NCBI RefSeq assembly: GCF_964340395.1
Contig: NC_135558.1
Span: 5,767,501 to 5,790,000, forward strand
Source of the DNA: Glandiceps talaboti
Lineage: Eukaryota > Hemichordata > Enteropneusta > Spengelidae
Reading direction: 5' to 3'
Length of the DNA stretch: 22,500 nucleotides
The stretch's first letter is position 1. The number at the start of each line of letters is the position of its first letter. Positions 1 to 7,913 of this stretch are shown here, piece by piece. A program made the translations under genes and the position numbers. Under the pieces are notes generated by a model. That model searched no databases, was not told the DNA's origin, and saw nothing but the letters and a program-made list of their open reading frames with translations.

Positions 1-18
1 GAACGAAGTGCACTTTGA

Positions 19-79
<61 letters not shown>

Positions 80-220
80 TCCATATCATAAACCCCGTCC
101 TTTAATGGGAGGTAAGAAGACCAAAATAACACCAGCAATAATGTCATAATAAGCAAAACACACAACACGCAAAACATAATCCTAAAAAAAATATTTCCAA
201 ATTAATAACGTTAGTCTTAC
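1..220. other. Gene A intron 7 (partial), with (ACAG)n microsatellite at 20-79
   Basis: About 15 uninterrupted CAGA repeats occupy 20-79. No exon signal was seen in the rest. Confidence 0.7.
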
Positions 221-481
221 CACGGATTCCTGATTTCAGTAGCTCTACAATAACGACCATAGAATCATTCGAATGCAGACCCCTTCTTGTGACATTCACA
301 TTATTAGCCCTCGAAGAGTATGTAAAGATTAACCCTCGTCGTACGTCAAAGTCAATACCGATGATGGCGGTATTCATGAAAGGAGCAACTGCTTCAAGTG
401 GAAATGTCCTGTCAGCTGGAAGTTTGTAAACTTGGCCATCCATGGACAGGATAAGCTCAGGCTGAGATATGACATTGTCAA
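221..481 (-). CDS. Gene A exon 7: start of second propeller
   Basis: 261 bp, phase 1 in (acceptor TCTCTTTAG) and phase 1 out (CCGTG|GTAAGA). It encodes SQPELILSMDGQVYKLPA near the start and a blade-like strand, GIDFDVRRGLIFTYSSRA. A sequon, NVT, is present. It pairs with gene B exon 7. The next exon lies beyond the left edge. Confidence 0.8.
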
Positions 482-3400
482 CTAAAGAGATGTTGAACAA
501 AATGAATATTTAAACCCAAGATAACTGAGCTTTTTCTAACTAATGTATTCATATCATGATTTGTTTTCGTGAGTGTACCGGTAACAGAAAGAAGTTGAAA
601 TAGGAAGATGTCAAGATTATTGCAACTACATTGAGTAAATATTCCGAGGTTTTTAATCATCGATAGCTGTGAAAGAAGTATCATTATATAAATTGTTTAG
701 AAATGGTCTTCATATCATTTTGTATAGTCAAACACAGGCTATGCTTGGATATTAGTCCCAATATTTTTTCTGTTCTTCAGTCGATGAAAATACGAGTGGC
801 TTAAGTGGCCTTGTAACTACCAGTCGCCAGACTCTTAAATTGTAACCTAAACAGTTTCCTCTAAATATTGTCAGTAGTTGACATACCTTTTAAACACTGT
901 CCATCTGTGTTCAACTGATAGCCATGTACACATACACATTCATAGTCTATCCCTAGTGGTTGGTTTACACACATTTGGCTACAAACAGTGCTATTGCAGT
1001 TAGCTTTATGCAAATAAAACGTCATTGTAATGTCAATATTCAAATTAGAATAGCAGACAATCAAAATCATCCTCAGACAGGATTACATACGGTAGCCAAC
1101 TAGGACAATAAGGCGTGAGTCTATCAAAATGAGGGGTTGTCAATCAAAAAGTGGAGATTCCCAATCAAAAAGAGACGTGCTTCCATCAGAGAGGAGATAC
1201 CACTTTTTGATTGGGAACCCCCACTTTGGCGAGAATTCGTCTTCTTCTTTTTTTATGGAAACCACACTTTGGTGACAGCACGTCTCTTTTGTTATTGTCG
1301 TGATAACATGAAGTCAGGGCAGAAATATGTAAACTCTTGATCTTCCTCTCACGAGATGACTGGCTTATATCGATGAGGCCACGTGAGTAACACATTTAGT
1401 ACAAGTAGTATAATTTGGGGGAAGTATAATTGGTAATTACGATAGAAGTGCGCCCTCATGCATCAACTTGGTGTTCTTTTTAACCTCGTAACATTGGTCA
1501 GTTACACATTCGATCAGAATTGTTGAAGTAACCACAGACAAATTACAATAACTGAGTGAAATGAAACTAAATTGATGTTCACAAATAATGACTAAAACGC
1601 CACAAAATCAAAAATTGAAATTCAAGCAATACATAAGCCTAACTTACATATCTCAAACGGTTGCCTCTCCTCGGAGTAATAAGCTACTCCCGATGGATTC
1701 AGGTAAGCTTCTTCAAGTGCAAAGCTGCGTTTCCTTATATCGTTAGGTACAATATGTAGATAGTTGATGACGTCACAATCACCGTCCTTATTCTTATCCC
1801 CATGAATATCAGTCACGAAAAATCCAAAGTCCTTGAACATGAAATTGATATTAACAAAATAAAATTGGGCGGGGGGGGGGGGGCTGTATTATGCCATATC
1901 GTTGATCACACTCTATATAAATCAAGGAACCTCCTTATATCTAAAGACAGCATATTATCTAAATGTTTTCTTTAAAATTGTTAGTATTTTTATTTATCAC
2001 ATGCTGGTGTAAGTCTTTTTGCCTACATATTTCGAGCCTTTTCCGTGTGTGTTACCCAGTTCAAAATGTTCTTTCATTATGAAGTTGGCGATAAAGCTAA
2101 ATGCGTCATCGAATGGCTTTCCTAAAGTTTTGTAATTCTAGTATACTAACGTAGAATGCACCTTCAAGTTGGAAATAAACTCTTTAAACTTTAAAACTCC
2201 AGCGTATTCTCAATATAAAAACTCTGGGGTCACCATACAAAGGTTTGAAATAGAGATAAAAATGATATCAAAATTTAGTCACTTTAGAATCCAATATGGC
2301 CGTAGAATCCAATATGGCCACCGAGTACTGTGTTAACTCTGGGGTCACCATACAAAGGTTTGAGATAGAGGTCAAAATGATATCAAAATTTAGTCACTTT
2401 AGAATCTAATATGTCCGTAGAATCCAATATGGCCGTAGAATCCAATATGGCCACCGAATACGGTGTTAACTCTGGGAAAATAAAAGATTGTCGATAATTT
2501 CCATGAAAACAAGATGGTGAACCTCAAATTTCTTTTATTATTTCAAAAATGACCAGAACAATCTTTCACGTGGTTAAGTTTGGAGAAAATTGAATTTAAG
2601 AACTTTGATTTCAGGAAAATTTGTCCTCGAGGCGTATCCATTTCACTAAGTAACCTGAAGCAGGAAAACTATTAACTATATATTTACAATACATACGTAC
2701 AGGATCAAGATCGAAAGAGCCGAAATTTCGGAAATGGTCACCTTCGTCGGTTATTGTCTTAGGAGCATATGGATTGTCAAGTTCAAGACTTTTGATAACA
2801 TTGGAGAGGTTATCGGTCCAGTACAACCTAGAAAAAATAAAGTGACATTCCAGTGTGTTGTTGTATCATCTTGCATTGAATAAGATGTGTTGTGTTTATG
2901 GCGCTGTCGAGATACATCGTTAGCCCTCTTATTCTCCGATAATATTCACAACTTGTAGAAATGTTTGATTCATATAATTGTTACTTTCATTTCTAGACAG
3001 AAATCTATAATATGTTGTCTACTTGTACTTTTGATACTTGGAGATAATAAAAGGTAAGAGAATATACAGGAATTACGTATTTGTGTCGTAGTCGATACTA
3101 AGAGCAACCGGTCTACCAATGACGTCAGAACCAAATGTATTCTCGTCCAGTAAAACTTTTCTCTCGTCACCAGAAAGTGTCGATGTTTCAATCTTGTTCA
3201 CGTTACCGACATCGCTCCAGTATAGATACCTAGGTTAATAAAGCAAAAATACCAGTTTTATGTGTCACAACCATCTCATATAGACATAGAAACGGAAAGG
3301 ATGAATTAGAGTTCCAACCCAACCCAACCCAACCCTACCTTACCCAAACCAACCAAACACCGCTTCACCCAACCCTACCCCCACCCAAAGCTCACCCATT

Positions 3401-4841
3401 TAAAACGCAACGCAACCCACCCCAACCAAAGCCAACATCCAACTCAACTCGACTCAACCCAAACTAAATCAAACATCATTGTCATACTGGAAGCTTACAT
3501 CGTCGTGTACTCACCCTGTTAGCGGATTACAAGCTACCCCCGATGGATTATCCAAACCTGTTGTTATCACCGTCCTGTGGTATAATCCATAATAATCGGA
3601 CATTTTTATCCAGTTGTATCCGGAATCAATCCAGTACACATTGTTGGAAAGCCAGTCAACTGTCAAACTGCCAACTGTGGTAGATGTGCCAAAGTAAACA
3701 ATCGCCGAAGTGTCAAAGTTTGCATCAAAAGCAGTAGACCACATGACTTCAATAGTTCGCCTACCAAGGTCAGTAAAGAAAATCAATCCATCTTGATAAT
3801 CGACTGCTACTGAAGTAATTCTCGAACCAAAATGGCGGAATTGTATGATGTACTCACTTATACCATCAGTGCCAGAGGTCAGTTGGTTGTAGATGTCAGT
3901 ACCACTACGGGGGATGTAAGTTAAGATAGATTGGTAATCGTCGTGGTAAGCCGTTATAATCTTAGAGTCTGTAACATAAGAACCGGAAGAAAATACCCAC
4001 TCGAGACATTGTTGCAACTGCTGAGTTTAAATTACAGTGGCAGAATATTAAAGGACAGGGTTTCAATCCTAGGTTCTTATGTTATCGTTATCTTATCGTA
4101 AAGCCATGAGGATTATATATACATGTAGTAAACCTTGTTGAGAGGAAACTTATAATTATTTTGCCCAGGACCAACTTTTTCTTTAGCTCTCTAGCAGGAA
4201 ACAGTTTTTTCACCCAAAGTTTAATCCTAATAGGAACTTTATACCATGGTCGTCTCGTGTGACATAGGTTTTCAGACTAGTTCTTATTAAGACATAAGAA
4301 ATTATTTGGTTCCGGTAAACTTTTTTTTATATACATATTCAATAAAATCGCGAAAATTGAGAAGTCTCCCAAGAAATAGTGGATGCAGAAACTGACATCA
4401 ACTTACAAAGACAATATAAAAGACTTAGTGTTCTTCCAATCTGTAATGGCTGTATATCTTACGAGAAGTAACCAATAGCAACAGAGACTACATGGAAAGC
4501 GGAAAACATAACTACCTGAACTAGACACTCTCACGTGAAAAAAATGTATATATACAAAATAAAATTTAAAAAAAACTATTCTAATTTTTGCGTAATTGGA
4601 ACGACACAATTATTTTTGTTAGGCCTAATGAATTGCTACACGATCAATGTATTTGATGACCTTCGATTTTAGCCCTTACATATTTGATGAAAACATGTAG
4701 AAAGAAAACAAATGTGGTATCTTATAATAACAAATTAATTCCATTTTAAATGCCCCCATACTTACCATCCATCGCAACCACCATACAACAGTGCGTTCCA
4801 AGCATTTGAAAGATAAGGATCCAACAACTCATTCTATCCAT
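221..4841 (-). CDS. LRP-like YWTD/EGF receptor, gene A (5' part, 7 exons; continues off left edge)
   Basis: Joined exons, in coding order: 4841-4766, 3968-3515, 3229-3077, 2827-2701, 1831-1648, 1003-887, 481-221. They total 1372 nt (457 codons plus one base) with no internal stop and matching phases at every junction. The predicted protein has a signal peptide, a first six-bladed-type YWTD (LDLR class B) propeller with FFTD, YWID, YWSD and YWTD motifs, a six-cysteine EGF-like module, and the start of a second propeller. No LDLR class A repeat lies before the first propeller, so the order resembles LRP5/6-type rather than LDLR-type receptors; orthology is not shown. In the known family such propeller-EGF pairs form extracellular ligand-binding surfaces. 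A divergent paralog (gene B) starts about 6.5 kb away. The gene is cut by the window edge inside intron 7, so any transmembrane segment lies outside. Confidence 0.85.
482..886. other. Gene A intron 6, no further feature seen
   Basis: 405 bp of AT-rich sequence between the EGF exon and exon 7. Short open frames here lack splice-compatible phase or family similarity. Confidence 0.6.
887..1003 (-). CDS. Gene A exon 6: EGF-like domain
   Basis: 117 bp, phase 1 on both sides (acceptor CATAAAG, donor AAAAG|GTATGT), the classic symmetric EGF exon. Six cysteines follow the EGF order, from CNSTVCSQMCVN to ECVCVHGYQLNTDGQC. It aligns with gene B exon 6. Confidence 0.85.
1086..1291. repeat. Palindromic copy of the 39-bp minisatellite-family repeat (gene A intron 5)
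   Basis: Positions 1086-1172 resemble 18665-18750, sharing CAATCAAAAAGTGG and ATTCCCAATCAAAAAG. A perfect 14 bp inverted repeat pairs 1141-1154 with 1200-1213. A second pair (AAAAGAGACGTGC near 1168-1180; its complement at 1278-1290) makes this copy a nested palindrome. It lies in the intron between exons 5 and 6. Confidence 0.6.
1648..1831 (-). CDS. Gene A exon 5: last propeller blade and linker to EGF
   Basis: 184 bp, phase 0 in (acceptor TTCAAG), phase 1 out (ATAT|GTAAGT). It begins DFGFFVTDIHGDKNKDGDCD and ends GVAYYSEERQPFEI. The closing pattern (aliphatic-x-YY...RQP followed by an EGF cysteine) is the usual end of an LDLR-type propeller before EGF. It is 30 bp longer than gene B exon 5; the excess contains an acidic DxNxDGD stretch. 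Confidence 0.8.
2220..2476. repeat. 115-bp tandem duplication with 18-bp subrepeat (gene A intron 4)
   Basis: The unit starting AACTCTGGGGTCACCATACA begins at 2220 and again at 2335, and a partial third copy (AACTCTGGG) begins at 2468. The second unit carries one extra GTAGAATCCAATATGGCC 18-mer, giving 133 bp. Units are nearly identical, so the duplication is fairly recent. A G13 run lies at 1871-1883 in the same intron. Confidence 0.85.
2701..2827 (-). CDS. Gene A exon 4: YWTD blade
   Basis: 127 bp, with acceptor TTTTTTCTAG and donor GATCCT|GTACGT (phase 0). It encodes LYWTDNLSNVIKSLELDN, then a loop ending FGSFDLDP. Gene B exon 4 has the same length, phases and terminal DP. Confidence 0.85.
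3077..3229 (-). CDS. Gene A exon 3: YWSD blade
   Basis: 153 bp, entered in phase 2 at CCTAG and ending AATAC|GTAATT (phase 2). It encodes a complete LDLR class B repeat starting GYLYWSDVGNVNKIETSTLS and ending with IDYDTNT. A hand alignment to gene B exon 3 (identical length) gives about 31 identities in 51 residues. The TGACGTCA palindrome inside it is coding and is not called as a regulatory site. Confidence 0.85.
3314..3470. repeat. CCCAA-rich degenerate simple repeat (gene A intron 2)
   Basis: Strongly strand-asymmetric C/A-rich sequence with recurring CAACCCAACCC pentamer runs that decay rightward. It fills most of the 285 bp intron between exons 2 and 3. Confidence 0.75.
3515..3968 (-). 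CDS. Gene A exon 2: N-terminal half of first YWTD propeller
   Basis: The exon is 454 bp, entered at a pyrimidine-rich acceptor ending TTACAG and left at ACAGG|GTGAGT (phase 2). It begins DSKIITAYHDDYQSILTYI and holds two blades: SVAVDYQDGLIFFTDLG and SLTVDWLSNNVYWIDSGYN. The C-terminal part (ITTGLD.PSG.ACNPLTG) is nearly identical to gene B exon 2. An open frame extends upstream of the acceptor to about 4017, but only the TTACAG acceptor matches the phase-1 signal exon. Confidence 0.85.
4372..4540. repeat. Dispersed repeat family R1, copy 1 (gene A intron 1)
   Basis: Shares ordered blocks with 21467-21609: AGAAATA.TGGATG, GAAACTGACAT.AACT, CAATCTGTAATGGCTGTA and CCTGAACTAGACACTC. Both copies have the same orientation in the window, although the host genes are on opposite strands. 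No coding potential or known family was recognised. Confidence 0.7.
4766..4841 (-). CDS. Gene A exon 1: start codon and signal peptide
   Basis: The ATG at 4841-4839 has a favourable context (A at -3, G at +4). It opens MDRMSCWILIFQMLGTHCCM (20 residues shown), a hydrophobic signal-peptide-like stretch, and stops at GGATG|GTAAGT, a consensus donor in phase 1. Exon 2 begins with a matching phase-1 acceptor. Gene B has the same arrangement (signal exon, phase 1). Any 5' UTR exon is not identified. Confidence 0.75.
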
Positions 4842-4951
4842 GTTAGACCTGGAAGAGAACTCGTCGTCCACGCCAAGTATAAGTCTACTAACAACTAACA
4901 GTTTCAAATCGTTATAATATCTTGATTCACACGTGACCACTGTAATGACGC

Positions 4952-5203
4952 ATTAACATCTCATGAATAATACATGAGATCATTATGACAATGAGAACAC
5001 CAACAATATAATCTATTCATATGTAAATTAATTGTGACGTGATAGAATATACACCTTTTAGTATACATCACTCGACCAATATAATCAATACAACCAATAC
5101 TACCAATACATTGCAATATAGTCTCCCTCAAAAAATGGATTTGTAATGATATGATGCATACATTAACATCTAATGAATAATATATGAGATAATTATGACA
5201 ATG
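4952..5203. repeat. Duplicated 42-bp block upstream of gene A
   Basis: 4952-4993 and 5162-5203 match with three differences (ATTAACATCT.ATGAATAATA core), 210 bp apart. The surrounding 4930-5400 stretch looks like degenerate tandem sequence rich in ATTATGACA and TATGTAAAT. The copy at 4952 also holds a CTCATG/CATGAG dyad. Confidence 0.6.
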
Positions 5204-5326
5204 GCATCATTATGATGATATTTGTATATGTTAACATTATGTAAATAAACTCTTATAATAGTTGTCAGTAATAGTACAACACGACGTGGTCCTGGTCTCC
5301 CTGAACATAACATGTAAATATCATTA

Positions 5327-5398
5327 TGACGTCATCATGATACGTATATACCAACAGTATGTTTATAAAGGTAGTTGTAATAGTAGAACATGACGTCA
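5327..5398. promoter_or_regulatory. Two perfect CRE palindromes upstream of gene A
   Basis: TGACGTCA occurs at 5327-5334 and 5391-5398, about 0.5 kb upstream of the gene A start codon. Established knowledge: this is the CREB/ATF palindrome. Whether these function is inference. The same octamer also occurs inside gene A coding exons 3 and 5, so chance occurrence is realistic. Confidence 0.25.
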
Positions 5399-5415
5399 CG
5401 AATTTTACTGAACTT

Positions 5416-5607
5416 CTAATCACCCCAATACTGTGTCTTTGTGGGAATGGCAGTCTCGTCATACTCAGTTTGGGCACAACGTGATATAAAAGTCCAGTAG
5501 TTAGTCTGCAGTCTTTCTACTCTGTAATCATAGACTTTCATTTCCCCGTCCTGTGTCAGAGGTTGACTTAAACAATCAACAACACAATCACCACTTCCCA
5601 ATTTCAA
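5416..5607 (-). CDS. Candidate terminal exon of an unidentified cysteine-containing protein
   Basis: After an acceptor-like GGGTTCTCAG at 5617-5608, an open frame encodes KLGSGDCVVDCLSQPLTQDG, then MKVYDYRVERLQTNYWTFIS, then RCAQTEYDETAIPTKTQYWG followed by D and a TAG stop. The composition looks like genuine extracellular protein rather than noise. The ER...W.F..C..TEYD pattern loosely recalls the C-terminal part of dermatopontin-type domains, but this is a weak resemblance by eye. No companion exons were found upstream on the minus strand, and no clear poly(A) signal follows the stop. It may be the last exon of a neighbouring gene or a remnant. Confidence 0.35.
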   Translation of the reverse strand: MKLGSGDCVVDCLSQPLTQDGEMKVYDYRVERLQTNYWTFISRCAQTEYDETAIPTKTQYWGD

Positions 5608-6046
5608 CTGAGAACCCCTTAAAAATCGTGATATCTAAACAGTCCGTCTACTAAATAAGATTTGCTCACGTGTTAATCATTTAAAAATACACTCAACTAT
5701 TTACCATTTCTCCTCATATAATTTATCTATTGTCAAGATACATGAAGTTACACATGTATCATCAAAATTACTTTTTCTATGTACTTTGCGATGTACCCAG
5801 ACGATATCTATCAAACTGGCGTTCTAACTCTTGAGTATAATGCTTCTAATCCGATATTATTGAAAAATTGGTACGACAATCTAGGGACAACATATAAACA
5901 CAGTTGACGTACAATACAACAAATAACAAAGTGATTCAAACAATCATTTTTAATCAGACTGTTTTCGATGAAAAATAAAAGCTCTTCGCGGTTTTCTTTT
6001 TCAGACCCGAGTTCCTTCTTCATTGACGTGTAATATAAACTCTTTA
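5608..6046. other. No feature seen
   Basis: AT-rich sequence without recognisable exon, repeat or regulatory structure beyond the candidate acceptor at its left end. Confidence 0.5.
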
Positions 6047-6141
6047 CAATACGGCGTATTCCGGTTATTGAACTTCCGGTTGTTTCGCAGGAAAGTATCG
6101 CGAGAGGGCGCACCATATATGACAAAGTGAGGGCCAGAATT
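6047..6141 (+). repeat. Outer inverted repeat, left arm
   Basis: 6047-6072 (CAATACGGCGTATTCCGGTT core, 26 bp with one mismatch) and 6125-6141 (AAGTGAGGGCCAGAATT) recur in inverted orientation and mirrored order at 7863-7888 and 7784-7800. Between the two blocks the arms are diverged but both contain an AGGGGCGC/AGGGCGC element. The SAP-like relic begins just inside at 6148. Confidence 0.6.
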
Positions 6142-6147
6142 TTCGTC

Positions 6148-6510
6148 ATGGCATCTAATAGTATGGCGATGTATGAAGCTGTCAACAAATGGTCGTAAAA
6201 GAACTCCGTGCATTCATAAAAGAGTGGAAAATTACTACTTCTAAATCTACTAGATATCGCCAGAAATGCTGTCAACCTTGGTCTTGAAACACTAGAAAAT
6301 GATAATTTTCTGAGAGAACGGAAGAGGAGACGAATAGTGGATGTCAAGCATCAAAAGATAGAACTAATCGACAGCGGAAACATTGAAAGTTGGACGGAGG
6401 ACCTTCAAAATATACCCGATGTAGACATGATAAACATATTTCTTTACCTTACTGGTGTCTGTTGCTTGACAAAAGAACGATTAGAAAATTACAAATCTGA
6501 CAACAGCTTC
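6148..6510 (+). pseudogene. Decayed SAP-domain coding relic (transposon-type or expanded-family gene)
   Basis: Three reading frames must be combined. An ATG at 6148 opens MASNSMAMYEAVNKWS and hits a stop. A shifted frame at 6195-6266 gives KELRAFIKEWKITTSK then STRYRQK, a SAP-like helix-extension-helix pattern. A further frame gives MLSTLV, and from about 6283 a long frame gives LETLENDNFLRERKRRRIV and then DVKHQKIELIDSGNIESW and DVDMINIFLYLTG. The similarity of these segments to SAP-containing proteins seen in expanded invertebrate families (some with YqaJ/SWIM domains) is recalled from general knowledge, not a search. At least two or three frameshifts, plus a MITE inserted at 6511, mark it as inactive. 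No convincing continuation was found after the MITE. Confidence 0.5.
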
Positions 6511-6751
6511 CAATCTGATTAAAATCCGATGTAGATGTTGGCTGATCGTTCATTGCTATTTTACCTTCGTTATTTTGCCTGAATTGACCTTCTTGGTACA
6601 TGTTTACATTTTTTAGCTTGCCTGATCGCCTCCTCTACGATCAGGCTAAAAATGTAAACATGTACCAAGAAAAATAATATCAGGCAAAATAACGAAGGTA
6701 AAATAGCAATGAACGATTAGCCGACATCTACATCGGATTTTAATCAGATTG
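6511..6751. mobile_element. Foldback MITE copy 1 (about 241 bp, 9-bp TSD)
   Basis: Terminal inverted repeats of roughly 100 bp start CAATCTGATTAAAATCCGAT at the left, and the mirror image ends at 6751. The direct repeat AACAGCTTC flanks the element at 6502-6510 and 6752-6760 (perfect 9 bp). Long TIRs with 9 bp target duplications are typical of Mutator-like (MULE) non-autonomous elements; no transposase is present. It disrupts the SAP-like relic and supplies that frame's stop codon. Confidence 0.8.
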
Positions 6752-7167
6752 AACAGCTTCCAGCTACAGTCATTGCAATATTGAGAGTTCGGTCGACAAT
6801 TACCAAGCCACATGTTTATATTGTAACTGATGTCGCCACATACTTAGGCCTTTCTTGTTTATTAGAACAGTGGTGTAGCACCACGGGTGAAATCATAAAA
6901 CTTTGTCCAGAAAAAAACATTTCATGTACTGGTTATAAGTTGGCATAAACATATTTGTATTGATATACTCATCTTTACTATCACACTTTGGTTAGCTTGC
7001 TATTCTTCATTCAGGACCATCAGTGTATAAAAAAAACCATTGAAGTCGGCAACGTACGAATCATAAATATTGTTATTGTGATTGATGTACCACACCGCCC
7101 ACCCCTTCAATGAATCGGCCTTCCATGTAACGTTTACGTGGTTCACTCATCATACCATGTCTTATAC

Positions 7168-7390
7168 CGATCTGATTAAAATCCGATGTAGATGTCGGCT
7201 GATCGTTCATTGCTATTTTACCTTCGTTATTTTGCCTGAATTGACCTTCGTGGTACATGTTTACGTTTTTGTCCTGATCGGTAGAGGAGGCGATCAAACA
7301 TGTACCACGAAGGTCAATTCAGGCACAATAACGAAAGTAAAATAGCAATGAACGATTAGCCGACATCTACATCGGATTTTAATCAGATTG
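7168..7390. mobile_element. Foldback MITE copy 2 (about 223 bp, 9-bp TSD)
   Basis: Same family as the element at 6511, with TIRs beginning CGATCTGATTAAAATCCGAT and ending in the mirrored sequence at 7390. The flanking 9-mers GTCTTATAC (7159-7167) and GTTTTATAC (7391-7399) differ at one base, consistent with an aged target duplication. The internal spacer differs from copy 1 (about 20 bp shorter), so it is an independent insertion rather than a segmental copy. Confidence 0.8.
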
Positions 7391-7783
7391 GTTTTATACA
7401 AGCTGCAATAACTGTAGCGTATATTGTGATTTTGAGGGTTCTTTCCTCTGTTTTTGTACCTTTTTCCGTTCCGATGTTTGACTGGAAGCAATCGCTACAA
7501 TTTCTCCAACGGTAACGCAAATGGACGAGGTCACACTGAAAACGTGAGTGAGATGTCAGTGTACTACCCGTTTCAAAATGTTGCTACTTTTGGGTTTTCC
7601 TCACGGTCGAATTGCAGAGCCAAACTTACGCGAAATATTAGGAGAACAAGAGGTTAATTTGCTATTTCGTTATTTGATGGGCGATAATGCAATATTATAG
7701 CGTAAAGTTACGGGGAATGACAGAAAATCTTTAGTCAGTGGTTACGATGCCTATAGACTCTATGCTTTGCAACAATGCTCTAC

Positions 7784-7888
7784 AATTCTGGCCCTCACTT
7801 CCGGTTCTAAAACAGCGCCCCTAGTGGCCAAACAATCATATCTTTTATCTTTTCGGGGCTTCTTCGATAACCGGAATACGGCGTATTG
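7784..7888 (-). repeat. Outer inverted repeat, right arm
   Basis: Mirror of 6047-6141: AATTCTGGCCCTCACTT at 7784-7800 and TTCGATAACCGGAATACGGC at 7863-7882, running to 7888. Together with the left arm it brackets 1.84 kb holding the SAP-like relic and both MITEs. No target duplication was recognised outside the arms. Confidence 0.6.
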
Positions 7889-7900
7889 ATTTTCACTCGC

Positions 7901-7913
7901 CGACCTTTGACCT
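7901..7913 (-). promoter_or_regulatory. DR1-type nuclear receptor half-site pair
   Basis: The minus strand reads AGGTCA-A-AGGTCG, a near-consensus DR1 (RXR/HNF4-type) element. It is a single occurrence in intergenic sequence between the divergent genes; function is inference and chance is possible. Confidence 0.2.

Noticed and set aside
3969-4017. Upstream extension of gene A exon 2 to an acceptor-like CTCAG near 4021
   Set aside because: That acceptor would give phase 0, which cannot join the phase-1 signal exon; TTACAG at 3969 fits and matches gene B.
5811-6347. 178-codon minus-strand frame
   Set aside because: It is the antisense of the plus-strand SAP-like relic, and its composition (Leu/Ser-rich, patchy hydrophobics) shows no family features.
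7521-7890. Plus-strand frame with protein-like text (MDEVTLKT, then HGRIAEPNLREILGEQEVN, then LVSGYDAYRLYALQQC) broken by stops
   Set aside because: It may be another coding relic, but no family was recognised, the frame contains at least two stops, and part overlaps the right outer inverted repeat, so it is not called.
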